Shown: positions 1 through 11,587 of the stretch, piece by piece
How positions within the stretch are numbered: position 1 is the stretch's first letter
Layout of the letters: each line of letters begins with the position of its first letter
Origin: Mycogone perniciosa
Taxonomy: Eukaryota > Ascomycota > Sordariomycetes > Hypocreales > Hypocreaceae
Length of the DNA stretch: 64,000 nt
NCBI GenBank assembly: GCA_025331125.1
Contig: JAOALB010000086.1
Coordinates: 124,001-188,000 of the forward strand
Direction of reading: 5' to 3'
Translations under genes and position numbers: made by a program
Notes under the pieces: model-generated
What the model saw: only the letters and a program-made list of their open reading frames with translations
Databases searched by the model: none
Told to the model about the DNA's origin: nothing

Positions 1-322
1 GCGCATGGGTACCTCCAAGCTCACTACACCTTCACCCTACCAACCAAAAAAAACCGAGCCAGGCACAAACAAACCTCACCTCCTCACAATACTTCTACCA
101 TCACGAACCTGAAACCAACACCTCCCCCCGCGCTGTAATATCTCTTCGTACCCTTCAATCCAGCTTCCCTGACTTCGCACGTCATATTTTTGCCCCCTGC
201 ATCCTAGCTGTCGACCACTTTCTTAGGCGCACTGACGTTCGTTGGACGACACACGACACCAACAGACCAGCCCATCTTGACCACGAGCAAGCTCACCCTC
301 TGCCTCACATCAGAAATCCGAC
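1..322. promoter_or_regulatory. 5' region of the YAG7-like gene
   Basis: This stretch contains no supported gene. It is C-rich and pyrimidine-rich, as is common in leaders and promoters of highly expressed fungal genes, and it ends with the ATG at 323 in an acATGG context. It may include the 3' end of a gene outside the window, but no frame supports one. Confidence 0.4.
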
Positions 323-1933
323 ATGGCCGCACCCGCTGCTCAATCCACCTCCAAGTCCGCCAAGAAGAAGGCTGCCAAGGCTCTGGAGCGCACCGAGTCT
401 CCCGCTCCTAGCACCGCGTCTGCCCCCGCAGACAAGGCAGCCGATTCTCAGGACGATGCCTTCGAGAGCCCTTACATCAAGGAGCTCCAGAAGTAAGGCG
501 GCAATACCCCCCGATGCTTGTCCCTACATGTATGCAGTCGCTGACAGCATGGCACAGGAACATCCGAAACACCAACAAAAAACTTGTACGCTTATGATTC
601 CGTCATACCCCAGTCTTGCCCTGCAGCATGCATCATGGCTAACTCGTTGTCTCCTAGGCAAATGCCTCCAAGACGGACTCTATCCTGAGCCAAAACGTTG
701 GCAAATCTCTTGACCAGTTGGTGGCCGACAAGATCATCAACACCGATCAGAAGGCACAGATTCTCAAGAAGCCTGCGCTTCAGGCCCAGGTTGCTCAATT
801 CGAGGAGCAACTTGCCCAATACCAGAAGGTCCATGAGCAGTACCAGGCACGAGCCGCAGCTGACAAGGAAGAGTTGACCAAGTCGCTGGAGAAGGCCAAG
901 GAAGATGCAGTGAACGAGGCCAAAACCGAGTTCAAGAATTCTCTGAACGATAACCTCCTCGTCCTGTCCCAATTCCTGCGACTTGCTGCCTATCGTCGCG
1001 AGGAAGCTCAAGAACCCGAGTCAGACGAGAGCCAGGCCATCGAGGGAGTCCTGCTGGCCATCTACTCTGGAGACGAAAGCGCAGTGACATCCATGCTGAA
1101 GTTGATTGAGGGATCCGACGACCACATCATCAGTGTACCTGGAGAACAGCTACAGACAACATGTATGTGCACTCCAAAATTTGTACGGAAATTTTTGCTG
1201 ACAAGCAAATAGACTCTGCTGTCAAGTCCCTTGCACAGGGTTACCAAGCCCCATCCTACACCGAAGGAACCCAGGCCCCTGAAACACAGGAGGCAGCTGA
1301 AGATACTTCTGACCCAACGATCGCGAATGCCTCTGCAACTGAGCTTGAGGCAGGAGATGATGCCCTGGCCAATGGACATCCGGTGATTGAGCCCGCCACA
1401 AACGGTCTCGCTAATGCCAGTGTTTCCGATGACGCCGCTAACGCCGTGGCTGAAAGTCAATGGGATGCTACCAACAATGAGACATCCATCTCACAGGAGT
1501 GGGTTGATGTAGCTGTTCCAAAAGAGACGCCCGAGGCCGAGAATGGACAGGATGCTACCCCTACCCCTACCCCTGCTCCTGCTCCTGTCGTCGCCCCTAT
1601 CGCCGCCCCTGCTGACAATAAGCAATCCTGGGCTGATGACCACCCAGACCCCGTGCCCGAGGTGAGTCCTGATACGTTGTACGGCTATCAGACAGTGTAC
1701 TAACAGAGACTCTACAGGCTGCACCTGTTCAAACTGAGACCAACGATGGTTTCCACCAGGTGCAGCGCAACCGAGGACGACAGGATCGCGAGGGTGGGAG
1801 CGGTCGAGGACGTGGCCGAGGCGAATGGCGTGGTCGTGGCCATCGTGGAGATGGCCGTGGACGTGGACGCGGACGCGGCGACCGTGGCTCGGGAATTCCC
1901 TCTCGAGGCCCCCGCCGAAGTGAGGAGTCGTAG
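323..1933 (+). CDS. YAG7: YAG7-like (caprin-type) RG-rich protein
   Basis: Five exons join in frame: 323-492, 558-585, 658-1162, 1213-1661 and 1718-1933, giving 455 aa. The second exon is only 28 nt. Introns have GTAAGG, GTACGC, GTATGT and GTGAGT donors. The N terminus is Ala/Lys-rich, followed by a helical region (about residues 60-160) rich in Glu, Lys and Gln that looks like a coiled coil. A variable acidic Ala/Pro/Thr-rich segment follows, and the last ~50 residues are an RG/RGR tract typical of RNA-binding, arginine-methylated tails. The arrangement matches fungal YAG7 and caprin-like proteins, which associate with ribosomes and mRNA. Assignment is by overall architecture and remembered similarity; a precise molecular role is not established from sequence. 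LHS1 lies downstream on the same strand. Confidence 0.75.
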
Positions 1934-2700
1934 AGCGTTTGCTCACGGCCCGTGGGCAGATTCAGATCCCATGCTTCTTCGCGCACCCCTTGGAGGTGAT
2001 TGTACACTATGACATGACGGCGTTACTAGGTTCTCAGCCGGGACGGCGGAACTGAGTTGAGGCGACTTTGGGCATTGCATTAGAACTTGCTAAATGGCAA
2101 GTCTCGGTTTCATTCAGGCGGAGGTGGTTGGAACGGGTTCTTTTGATACCTCTGTAACACCCTATCACTCTGGGAGTGCGGCATTTCGAGGCAGGCGATC
2201 GGTATACATAGGGAATAGGAATGTACAAAAAGTGCCCACGAAAAAGATGGTTCCAAGCATCAAGTGTGTCAAGTGTTTTACCTAAGTGATGGTTTGAATT
2301 GACTTTGGAGGCTTTACTTCACGTTGACTTGTCACTAACCCTTACCCTTATCCGAAACTTATCGAACTGTCAGCCTTGCAGGTCAGTGCCCACCTGCCCC
2401 CCCATTTTGAGCGACGTCACACAAGGGTCCCTCATTGAAAGTTGTCCTCTTCATTCGGCCACCATAGAACCCGCTAGGGTGTCAGTTAAGGCCACATCGA
2501 CAATTCGGCTCTTTTTTCGAGCCTGGAAGCTCAGCTGCGGCTCCTTTTGTATATATATTTCAACTTTGCCCCTGGCTTTATTTTTTCTTTGCCACAATTA
2601 TTAGACAGCCGTCTTGTCGCTCTGACCTGAGGCGTCCTCGCCATCGGTTGCGCTGTACCGAGCGCCCCTCTCTTTACTTCCAACCACTGCCACAGCCAAA
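1934..2700. promoter_or_regulatory. YAG7-LHS1 intergenic / LHS1 promoter
   Basis: No gene is supported here. The distal half should hold the YAG7 3' UTR. The proximal half is pyrimidine-rich and contains GACGTCAC at 2413-2420, which resembles a CREB/bZIP core. That is notable because LHS1 orthologues are induced by the unfolded-protein response through the bZIP factor Hac1. No consensus fungal Hac1 element was identified with certainty. Confidence 0.35.
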
Positions 2701-5664
2701 ATGGCGTCCCCACGATATTCACCAGTACTGATGCTCCTCGGAGCTATCTTCTTCTTTTCGACAAACGTTCTCGCTGCCTCCGCGGTGCTCGGAGTAGACC
2801 TGGGAACCGAGTACATCAAGGCTGCGCTAGTAAAGCCCGGCATTCCTCTGGAGATTGTTCTTACCAAAGACTCCCGCCGCAAAGAAACTTCGGCTGTTGC
2901 TTTCAAGCCCGCAAAGGGCGCCCTGAAAGAGGGTCAATTCCCCGAGAGAAACTATGGAGCGGACGCAATGGCAATTGCCGCAAGGTTTCCTGGCGAGGTG
3001 TACCCGAATTTGAAACCCCTCCTTGGACTTCCAATTGGGGATGCCGCTGTCAAGGAATATGCGACTAGGCACCCTTCCTTGCAGCTTCGAGCACACGCGA
3101 CTCGAGGGACTGCTACATTCAAGACCAATACGTTGACGGCGCAGGAGGAGGCTTGGATGGTTGAGGAGTTGCTGGCCATGGAGCTCCAGAGCATTCAGAA
3201 GAATGCTGAGATCACGGCTGGTGGTGGCATTTCCGTCCGCTCTGTTGTTCTCACTGTGCCTCCGTTTTATACAACTGAGGAGAAAAGGGCTGTTCAGATG
3301 GCCGCAGAGCTGGCTGGTTTCAAGGTTCTAAGCCTTATCAGCGAAGGTCTAGCCGTCGGTTTGAACTACGCCACTAGCCGTCAATTCCCCAATATCAACG
3401 ACGGCGCCAAGCCCGAGTACCACATGGTTTTCGACATGGGTGCAGGCTCGACAACTGCCACTGTTCTCAGGTTCCAAAGCCGCTCAGTCAAGGATATTGG
3501 AAAGTTCAACAAGACCGTTCAGGAGATCCAGGTTCTCGGCAGTGGCTGGGACAGGACTCTTGGCGGAGACTCTCTCAACTACTTGATTACTGATGATATG
3601 GTTGCTCAATTCGTTCAGTCAAAGGGTGCGCAGAAGATCTCTGCCACTGCTGAAGGCGTCAAGTCACATGGTCGCGCTATTGCCAAACTCAGCAAAGAAG
3701 CGGAGCGTCTTCGACATGTTTTGAGCGCCAACCAGAATACTCAGGCCAGTTTTGAGGGGTTGTACGAGGACATCGACTTCAAGTACAAGATTACACGAGC
3801 TGAGTTCGAAGCCATGACTGAGGGACACGCGGAGCGAATTGGTGTCGTTATCAATGACGCCCTAAAGATGTCCGGACTAGACATTGGCGACCTCACATCC
3901 GTTATTCTTCACGGCGGCGCAACACGGATGCCATTTGTTCAGAGAGCTCTTGAGAAGGTTGTTGGCTCCTCAGACAAGATTCGGACCAACGTCAATTCCG
4001 ATGAAGCCGCCGTGTTCGGTGCTGCCTTCCGGGCTGCTGAACTGAGCCCAAGCTTCCGTGTCAAGGAGATCAGAATTTCGGAGGGCGCTATGTACCCAGC
4101 AGGCTTAACGTGGACTGGTAGCAAGGCAAAGGTACAGCGCCAGCGGCTCTGGACCACGGTTTCTCCTCTTGGGGCAGCCCCTAAGGAGATGACATTTGCT
4201 GAGCTGGACGACTTTTCTGGAGCTTTCTACCAGCAAGTCGGCGATGAAGACCGAGAGGTCAAATCATTCTCTACCAAGAACCTGACTGAGACGGTTGCTA
4301 TGCTTAAGGAGAAGTACCCCACATGTGTGGAAACCGAGATTCAATTCAAGGTTGGAATCAAGCTGCGTACGGAGAATGGTGAAGTGGAGATTGTCAAGGC
4401 TGTGGTAGAATGCGAGGCCGAGGGTTCTGAAAAGGAAGGCTTCGTCGACGGTGTTAAGAACCTTTTCGGCTTTGGAAAGAAGGATCAGAAGCCCCTAAAG
4501 GATGAAGGCGAGGACTCCGAGGGTTCTGAGGCCGCCACAAGTGAGAGCGCCCAGTCCTCAACTGAGTCTTCGACGGCTTCTGGTACTCAGACTACGGACG
4601 CAACTCAGTCAACAGAAGCAGCAAAGACCGAAATTAAGAAGAAGCAGCTTGTCTTTATTCCTGTCAAGGTCGTGGTAGAGAAGGCCGGAATCCCTCAGCT
4701 GACCAAGGCTGAATGGACCAAGGCAAAGGATAGACTGAAAGCATTCGCTGCTTCCGATAAGGCGAGAGTGATGCGAGAAGAAGCCCTGAACCAGCTAGAA
4801 GGTTACACCTACAAGGTCCGAGATCTCGTCGAGGTCGAGGCCTTCATCACCGCGTCTACTGAGGAGGAGCGGCAGATCTTGGTTGCGAAGGCGAGCGAGA
4901 TCAGTGACTGGCTATACGAAGAAGGAGACGAGGCGACCAAAGATGACTTCAAAGCCAAGCTGAAGGTGCTTCAGGACCTTGTGAATCCTATTCAGAAACG
5001 AGTGGATGAATCAGAGACGCGACCTGCGCTGATTTCCGACCTGAAGGGTGCATTAAATAGTACCCTTGTCTTTATTGATAATATTCGCCAACAGATCGAG
5101 ACTTACGAAGAGTGGCAAGCCACGGCTTCCACTCAAGGGCAGGAGTCTTCTGCATCCAGTGCCTCTTCCGAACCAACAGGCAGCGATTTTGATGGCCTAG
5201 AGGATGAGGACAGCGCTCCCAAAGAGAGCACGACGGAAGAAGCGGCCAAAGACAAAGGACCTCCGCCGCCCCTATACAAGCGTGAAGACTTTGATGAACT
5301 GAACACTTTGTATAAGTCTACGCTGGAGTGGCTCAACAAGATGGAGGCTAAACAAAAAGATCTTCCAGCTACCGCCAACCCTGTCCTTTTGACCAGCGAT
5401 CTAATTGCCAAGCGTGAGAAGGTTGACAAAGCAAGCTTGGATCTTGTGCTTAAGGGGATGAACCAAATCAAGAAGCCGAAGAAGAGCAGCAAACCCGCAA
5501 CAGACAAGAAAAAGAAGAAGCCGACAAAGAAGAAGAGCGCAGAAGAACAACCCATTTCAGAGGAGGAGATGGAGGAGATGATTCAGAAAATCTTGAAGGA
5601 GGAGACCAAGACGCAGAATCAGAAGGAGAAAGCGACAGCACAGCCAGAGCATGACGAACTGTAA
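2701..5664 (+). CDS. LHS1: ER lumenal Hsp70-superfamily chaperone Lhs1 (Grp170/HYOU1 type)
   Basis: A single exon encodes 987 aa. The first ~25 residues are a hydrophobic signal peptide ending near LAA. The actin-like ATPase domain follows from about residue 28 (LGVDLGTEYIKAALV) through the phosphate-2-type motif FDMGAGSTTA and the adenosine-type motif LHGGATRMP. Next come a beta-rich domain with an acidic Ser/Thr/Glu-rich insert (about 600-645), a long helical domain, and a Lys-rich tail ending in HDEL for ER retention. This is the Hsp110/Grp170 layout. Family members act as nucleotide exchange factors for Kar2/BiP and help protein translocation into the ER. The start codon gives the signal peptide directly and lies just after a pyrimidine-rich leader. 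Length is close to that of known fungal orthologues. Confidence 0.95.
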   Translation: MASPRYSPVLMLLGAIFFFSTNVLAASAVLGVDLGTEYIKAALVKPGIPLEIVLTKDSRRKETSAVAFKPAKGALKEGQFPERNYGADAMAIAARFPGEVYPNLKPLLGLPIGDAAVKEYATRHPSLQLRAHATRGTATFKTNTLTAQEEAWMVEELLAMELQSIQKNAEITAGGGISVRSVVLTVPPFYTTEEKRAVQMAAELAGFKVLSLISEGLAVGLNYATSRQFPNINDGAKPEYHMVFDMGAGSTTATVLRFQSRSVKDIGKFNKTVQEIQVLGSGWDRTLGGDSLNYLITDDMVAQFVQSKGAQKISATAEGVKSHGRAIAKLSKEAERLRHVLSANQNTQASFEGLYEDIDFKYKITRAEFEAMTEGHAERIGVVINDALKMSGLDIGDLTSVILHGGATRMPFVQRALEKVVGSSDKIRTNVNSDEAAVFGAAFRAAELSPSFRVKEIRISEGAMYPAGLTWTGSKAKVQRQRLWTTVSPLGAAPKEMTFAELDDFSGAFYQQVGDEDREVKSFSTKNLTETVAMLKEKYPTCVETEIQFKVGIKLRTENGEVEIVKAVVECEAEGSEKEGFVDGVKNLFGFGKKDQKPLKDEGEDSEGSEAATSESAQSSTESSTASGTQTTDATQSTEAAKTEIKKKQLVFIPVKVVVEKAGIPQLTKAEWTKAKDRLKAFAASDKARVMREEALNQLEGYTYKVRDLVEVEAFITASTEEERQILVAKASEISDWLYEEGDEATKDDFKAKLKVLQDLVNPIQKRVDESETRPALISDLKGALNSTLVFIDNIRQQIETYEEWQATASTQGQESSASSASSEPTGSDFDGLEDEDSAPKESTTEEAAKDKGPPPPLYKREDFDELNTLYKSTLEWLNKMEAKQKDLPATANPVLLTSDLIAKREKVDKASLDLVLKGMNQIKKPKKSSKPATDKKKKKPTKKKSAEEQPISEEEMEEMIQKILKEETKTQNQKEKATAQPEHDEL

Positions 5665-6652
5665 GCTATCGGTGTTGGATGAATGAGCTGGTTTTCTTTT
5701 TCATACTTATATACCGGGGTCATGGGATATCAAAAGACGTATAGACAACGTGGATCCGAGTGGCCAGACATGCATGGTCTTGGCATCCATTTAGACTTGA
5801 AGGCATGCTTGAGCAATACCTCCAAATGTTAAGTAAGGCGGCATTGTATTACTCACTGTCACACATGTTGTGAGCAAGCGTGAGCTTCTTCAGATCGATC
5901 TGTCGTATCCCGTTCTGTGTGACTAACACCGGAATCAGCCCGCTATTCTTGTCCGTAGCTATGTATAGATAACCGACACGTGCACTATCGTCTTGTCCAA
6001 TGTGGCGGCCTTCATCCGTTGGGCACTCATCTATATTAAACTGATACCCGTTTTGTTTCCATCGTCGTACTCACTCGACCCGGGGGGAGCAGATGTGAAC
6101 CACGTTACCCCAACCCCAAGTTTGTCATGAGCAGGGAGGACAGCAACGGGTACCTGCTGGCGAAAAGGTTTCTCAAAGCCCGTCGAAGGCGAGCTTGTTG
6201 CCGAACCGGTGTTGTTTGTACGCGATGTTTGTGGTTTTGATACGGGACATTGGATGGTGTGACATTGAGAAGCGGGTAATGCAGCGTGATCAATCGAGTC
6301 GGGTTTCGAATAAAGATATTATTTGTCTTGTCTGTTGCTTGAATCGAGTTCCTTCGCGGGTATATAATAAGGATGTTGATGTCGCTTCAAGACAATAAGA
6401 CTACTTGGTAGTGATAGGCACGTCTTCTTCTTTTGTATTCATAGGCACTAGGAGGTCTGTTGGGCAGTTGCTGACTGTCGTGAACCACGCTCTTGCCTTG
6501 GTATTAAGCCCACGGCTACTCAAACTGTTTTTCTATTGTCTTTATTTTCACATTTCTTCTTTACCTCTCCCCCTCTCTCTCCAGCTAACGCATCCAAGCC
6601 ACCCAATTGGCCTTTCCCCGATCATTCTCAGCGGCTTGAAGGTGCGCATATC
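5665..6652. other. Intergenic, LHS1 3' region and protease promoter
   Basis: No gene is supported. Short open frames here lack splice-consistent extension or protein-like composition. The last 150 nt before the protease start are strongly pyrimidine-rich, consistent with a leader. Confidence 0.4.
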
Positions 6653-8096
6653 ATGGCAGCTTGCCAAAAAACCATGTGGCACCATATTCTCCTTCTCCTT
6701 TTCATGCCCCTTTTGGGGTTGGTAGGGGCTCTTGTTGTTCCATCTACTCCTCAGCTCTCTGGTCAAGGCTTCTCGCTCGCGGTGAGCCAGAAGAATGGTG
6801 CTTCGAGGGACTTTGTCCGCGACTGGGCTGCTGTTCGACACAAATGGGGAGGCAGCGTGTCACAGGAGGTCTCGTCGATGTTTTCGCTTGCAAACAAGGG
6901 TGAGTGAACTTTGGTCGTTTGTTTAAAAACAAGAGGCTAAGAACCTGCAGATGGCAAGGTGGACGTCGAGCCCATAGGAAGCGACGACATCTACATCGCC
7001 AATGTTGAGATTGGAACTCCTCCGCAGCCATTGAAGATAGCACTAGACACGGGATCTGCAGATTTGTGAGTAGGCTCTTCAGGTACGGGCTTCCCCAAGT
7101 TTCAACTCTCGCTGACGGTTCTCTTTAGGTGGATACAATCGACCGACACGATGTACCGTGTGAATCAGAAGGGTCCGTGGGCCCCTCAGTATAAGCCCAA
7201 TGCATCTGAAACGGCCCATCTTGTCGATGATGCTGTGTGGGCTGTCGGATACCGTAAGTGTTGATGTGGCACTGTAGCACATACCGAGCACCGTTACTGA
7301 CGGGTATGCAGTGGATGGCACCTCAGCTCGTGGCATTGTGTACCGTGATACCGTTCGTATGGGGAGCTTCACGATCGAAAACGCAACTGTCCAGTCTGCC
7401 GAAATGGTTGCTAGCCGTTTTGAGCGTGAAACCAGCCTCAGCGGTATCATGGGTTTAGCCAAGCGACTACCAAGCAATATTGAACCGCCAACGCCGTCTT
7501 TCCTCAGTATTTTGAAAGAAAAGTTCGATCGCCCGGTCTTCACAGTCGACCTCAAAAGAAACGCCTCTGGTCGTTTTGACTTCGGTTACGTCAACGAGAG
7601 CCTTGCCACGGAGAAGCTCACTTGGGTTGACTCTGACCCCAACAGTCCTCATTGGGACATTGAGTTCAACCTCACCACGTGGGGAGAGACCACGCCATGG
7701 TACCTTCACGAGTTCATGGCCACTATCGACACAGGCACAACACTCATGTTCTTGCCCGACATCCTTGCGAGCATGTACTGGTTTGCAGTTCCTGGCATGC
7801 GCGTTGAGCGCCGGCTCGACAACGCTTATACATTCCCGTGCGAAGTTGCCAAGGATCTACCGGATCTCATGTTCAAGATTCCTGGCAGCGAGCATGTTCT
7901 AACTATCCCAGGCCCGTATCTCAATTACGGCCCTATGGAGAGTGACCCGTCGTACTGCTGGGGCGGGATGCAGAGTGCTGGCGGCCTCGATGTGACGGTG
8001 CTGGGAGACATCATGCTCAAGGCACTGTTTGTGGGCTTTGATCTCGAGGAGAACAGGGTTGGCTTCGCCAACAAGGTCTTGCACGATATGAAATGA
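6653..8096 (+). CDS. Secreted pepsin-family (A1) aspartic protease
   Basis: Four exons join in phase (6653-6899, 6951-7065, 7129-7253, 7312-8096) to give 423 aa. The N terminus (to about residue 28) is a hydrophobic signal peptide (HHILLLLFMPLLGLVG). A propeptide of roughly 50 residues follows. The first catalytic motif is DTGSADLW with Asp115; the second is DTGTT with Asp302. The flap region reads GYLDGTSARG (161-170), so the flap Tyr162 is kept. Two late cysteines probably form the usual C-lobe disulfide. Several NxS/T sequons fit secretion. No C-terminal GPI signal or transmembrane helix is visible, so a soluble extracellular or vacuolar enzyme of the penicillopepsin/endothiapepsin type is likely. 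The start was chosen because it gives the signal peptide. An upstream in-frame reading at 6536 does not. Confidence 0.92.
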
Positions 8097-8908
8097 GGAT
8101 GTGGATTTTCCGCAATCAATGTCAGATGTCGGTCTCGAATTTTCTTGGCGAGGAGAGGTAACTACCATTCCAGTTAGTCATGGAAACAAAATGTTTGCTT
8201 CTTAAAACAGGGTATCACATGAATGAGAAAGGTTACTGGAGAAAGCATTGTTTGCGTTGCATTCATCCTGGAAGTGATATATACAACGCACTCCCTAGCT
8301 CACCCCCATGGTTGAAGCCAGGTGTTGCTCCTCCCTTGCCATAGGTCCCAACATCCAGCCCACAAATGCCTCCCACCCCCCGTCGTCCCGAAAAGAAACA
8401 AACATGCTCGCGTGCATTAGTATGATATAGTATATGTATATTTAGCGGGGTTGTAGTGGTGTGCAAAACCCATCCGCCTTGTAGTAAAACAATAACGAAT
8501 TTGCAGTTTCTTGTATAGAGAGATGAAGAAAGTCTGACGGCAAAGGAGCTATTGTGAAAGCCTGTAACGCTGGGGGAACGTCATTTATTAAGCGAATGAT
8601 GGTGAAATATGAGCCCGGGGGGCAGGTGGCGGCCGCGGCGTATACGTGGTTGTATCCCCTTTGGCCGCTCCGGATTTCGATGCTTAATAATGAGAGGGAT
8701 ACCGATCGCAGTTGATGATAATCGGTTTCTTGCGCGTGTATACACGCTATATAAGCCCGGCGCAGTATATTTCCAGGTTGGTTTGCGCGCATCTAGTAAA
8801 GGCACCTGGAAATGAACTACCTATGGTAGTAGCACAGGTAGGCAGCAGTATCAAGTCATTTTTACTCGCCATCGCCATCTTTGGGATAGAGAGAAAAGAA
8901 AAACCATG
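8097..8908. other. Convergent intergenic region
   Basis: This lies between the 3' ends of the protease (+) and the coiled-coil gene (-), and presumably holds both 3' UTRs. No gene is supported in any frame. Confidence 0.4.
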
Positions 8909-9545
8909 TCAGCGGGGGTTGTCGTCCAAGTCGGCGCGGGTCACGAGATAGTATTCACCTTCACTGGCCCCGGGGGTTGGGGGCATGTTGCCAGAGCCGG
9001 GGGCCTGCTGGGTGGCTCGTGCCGTGCCCGGCCGTGACCTGGACTTGTTGGAGCTATCGTCAGCGGGCGGTGGGAGAGAGGAGCCGGAGCCCTCTTGTTT
9101 GCTATTGTTGTTGGATGACGAAGCGGCGGTGTCCTGCTTTGGACGGCTAAACTGGCCGGTTCGGCTCAGGCGCTCTTCCATCTCGCGGAGACGGGCTTCG
9201 AGAGAGGCGAGTTCTTGGTTGGTTTTGCCCAGGTTTTGTTTCCTATGTAAAGAGTTAGATGGAGATGTTCCAAGGTGTGATATTGGATATATAGGGGGTG
9301 GTGGGTTTAGACGAACCTTTCGTCTAGTTTTTGGTCGAGCTCGGTAACGGAGCTGTCCAGGCGGAAAATGTCCTCGAGCTCTAGTTGGAAGTTTCGTGCA
9401 ATTGTTCTGTAGGCAAGAGAAGTATTAGTTGCTGTCTCTCCAAGTCGAGCTCCTCGGTATACGCAGGGATTGGAGAGACGTACGATTGGGGTCGTCGGCC
9501 ATTGGGCTGCCAGTCGCGATCGAGTTCCTCATCCGTGAGAGTCAT
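8909..9545 (-). CDS. Small coiled-coil protein of unknown function
   Basis: Three exons on the minus strand (9484-9545, 9317-9406, 8909-9242) join in phase to 161 aa. The protein begins MTLTDEELDRDWQPNGRRPQ. Residues ~20-75 form a Glu/Leu/Lys-rich predicted coiled coil. A disordered Ser/Asn/Pro-rich region follows, and the C terminus reads EGEYYLVTRADLDDNPR. The frame is continuous across three consensus-spliced exons, so the gene is probably real. I do not recognise the family. The size and single coiled coil would suit a small subunit of a larger complex, but that is inference. It converges on the aspartic protease gene. Confidence 0.72.
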
Positions 9546-10085
9546 GGTGATGGTAGTAGTAGCAGATGATGTATTATTGAGAAACAGAATGAATGGTAGA
9601 GGATGGGCGAGTATCTGGAATGTCTTGAGAAACGTGGTTGGGAGGTCGTTCGTTAAGGCTGTTTCGTCGAGAGTGGGTTTGGTGAAGAGATGGATGTAAA
9701 ACGGTCCAAGGGAGACGGATTGTTGGAAGCAGAGAAGATGAGTTTCTGCAATTGATGAATGTCTTTCCGTCTTCAATCTCTCCCTTTTGCTGGTGGAGTG
9801 AGGAAGCAGAGACAAGAACAGGGAACGAACAGGGGGAGTAACAGGGAGCTCCAAATTCGGGCGGCAAGGGGGGTTGAAATAACGGCGCTGGCACTTGGGG
9901 AATCAAGCGGGGCGATGGCGGCGTACGGAGAAATGGTGGTGGGCTTGCAGTAGGTACAGTGAGTACGCGTGCCGGAAGCGGTATAATTCGCTGTAGTAGT
10001 AATCGTTTTTTTGCTGAAATTGAAGCTTAAGATAGTGCTAATAGATTGGAAAGGGGAGGGGATGGGAGGAGGAAGAGGAACACGA

Positions 10086-10101
10086 TACGGAGTACGGAGT
10101 A
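10086..10101 (+). repeat. Tandem TACGGAG element
   Basis: Two abutting heptamers TACGGAG followed by TA. This is one of at least 25 exact TACGGAGTA nonamers, counting both strands, seen by eye in the window. Nearly all are intergenic. Confidence 0.8.
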
Positions 10102-11405
10102 GAGTGCTCTTAATGACTGTTAATGACCTTACAGAGTGCTACAGCTGTTCAGGTCAGGTCCGGGCAGTGATGGTACCTGTAGTACTCCGTCCTCGTCCTA
10201 TAGGTAGGTATCTATACTTATACGGAGTACTTGGCGGTTGAGATATGATGTTCATTTCACACTCACTCCATAAATATCGATACGTACCTGTGAGACATTG
10301 CAAAGCTGGCGACTTGGCCCACCACCCCAGCCAGTGAGCGCATGCAGGGACCAGACCAACAAAGAGCTCGAGCCGTCTAGCGGTCTGATACGACTAATCG
10401 TTTACTCTCAAAGTTCCTTTAATGAGATCGCTCACCAGGCCTGGTCAGGCAAGCAAACTTGTCAGAATCGTGTTCATGCGGTACAGACCAGATTGTCTGA
10501 TCATTTGATGCATAAAGCGCGCCCAACGAGGACAGAAAAGTGACTTGTTTGATCGGAGTGACCATCTCATCAGCTGGGCTCTTCCAAGGGGATCCAAGGG
10601 GTTGAGCGTGATAAGGGTGATTAGGGTGGCTTCTGAGAGGGGACTCGGGAGAGCCCAATGACATCAGCAGTAATTTGGGCCCCATGAGGACATGGAAGTT
10701 GGAACCCCACAGGGGGTTTGTACATCACTATGTGCAAGGCTCTAGCCCAGTTCGGAGCCACTGTAAACTGCTTACAGCGGCAGCCTGGCGCTGGTACCTG
10801 AGTCTGAGTACCCCCTAATAGTACAGGTACAGGTACAGAGTGCGGTGTGCGGCTCGACGGCGGCTTCACGTGGGGCTTGATCACAGTCATTTAGCCGCTC
10901 AGGACCACGGGTGATCACCACAACGGCCGTGATGTCTCGCACCTACGAGTATGAGTATGATCTACTACAAGCTGTCAATCCGCGCACGATCGGCCTGAGA
11001 GAGACAAAGAATGAAAGGAAAAAAGATATTGTTGCATTACAACAAATATGAGTACTAGTACTCCGTAGAATTGTTTGTAAGTCGTACTCTGCTCTGTGCT
11101 CCATATGGCGCTTGCTTCTTTTTTCTTTTTTTTCTTTTTCTCCCAGCAGGTTCCCATACGAGGACACATTTCCTCCCCTTTTTGCATAACTGTACCTGTA
11201 CACTCCTGTGTTTATGTGTATTCTGCTTCGGTTAAGCCTTGTCCCCCAGTGACTCTCATTGGGAAGCCGCGAAATGACCATGGTCGCCCAATGGCTGCGA
11301 ACCCACTCCACTCGTCCTGATCTTCATCTTCAGACACAATCAAAAAAAAGAATCAAGCTTCGTCATGCTGTCTCAAACACCTCAGGTTCGACATACATAC
11401 GAGCA

Positions 11406-11419
11406 CTCCGTACTCCGTA
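11406..11419 (-). repeat. Tandem TACGGAG element (reverse)
   Basis: CTCCGTA is repeated twice, the reverse complement of the same heptamer, upstream of the glycosyltransferase 3' end. Confidence 0.8.
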
Positions 11420-11587
11420 TGCGGCTCGCGACTCTCCCGAGGCATGTCCCAGAAGGGTCTGTCTTGGAAGCATGTTCCTGTTCCTGTTCCTGACATGCCT
11501 CACTCATGACACGTTTCCCCTTCGCTGGTCTTCGCCTTTTCTGGGGCTTCACTGTCTTCTCACAGGGTTCAGTGCTCAGTTGGCTGT

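Larger units (their letters stand above)
9546..11587. other. Gene-poor region with TACGGAG repeats
   Basis: About 2 kb with no supported gene. It contains TACGGAGTA-type elements at 10086-10101 (two tandem units), 10221-10229, 11059-11067 and 11406-11419 (tandem), several C-rich and poly-T tracts, and a mixed T/C run near 11110-11145. The part next to 9545 is the promoter of the coiled-coil gene. Confidence 0.5.
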
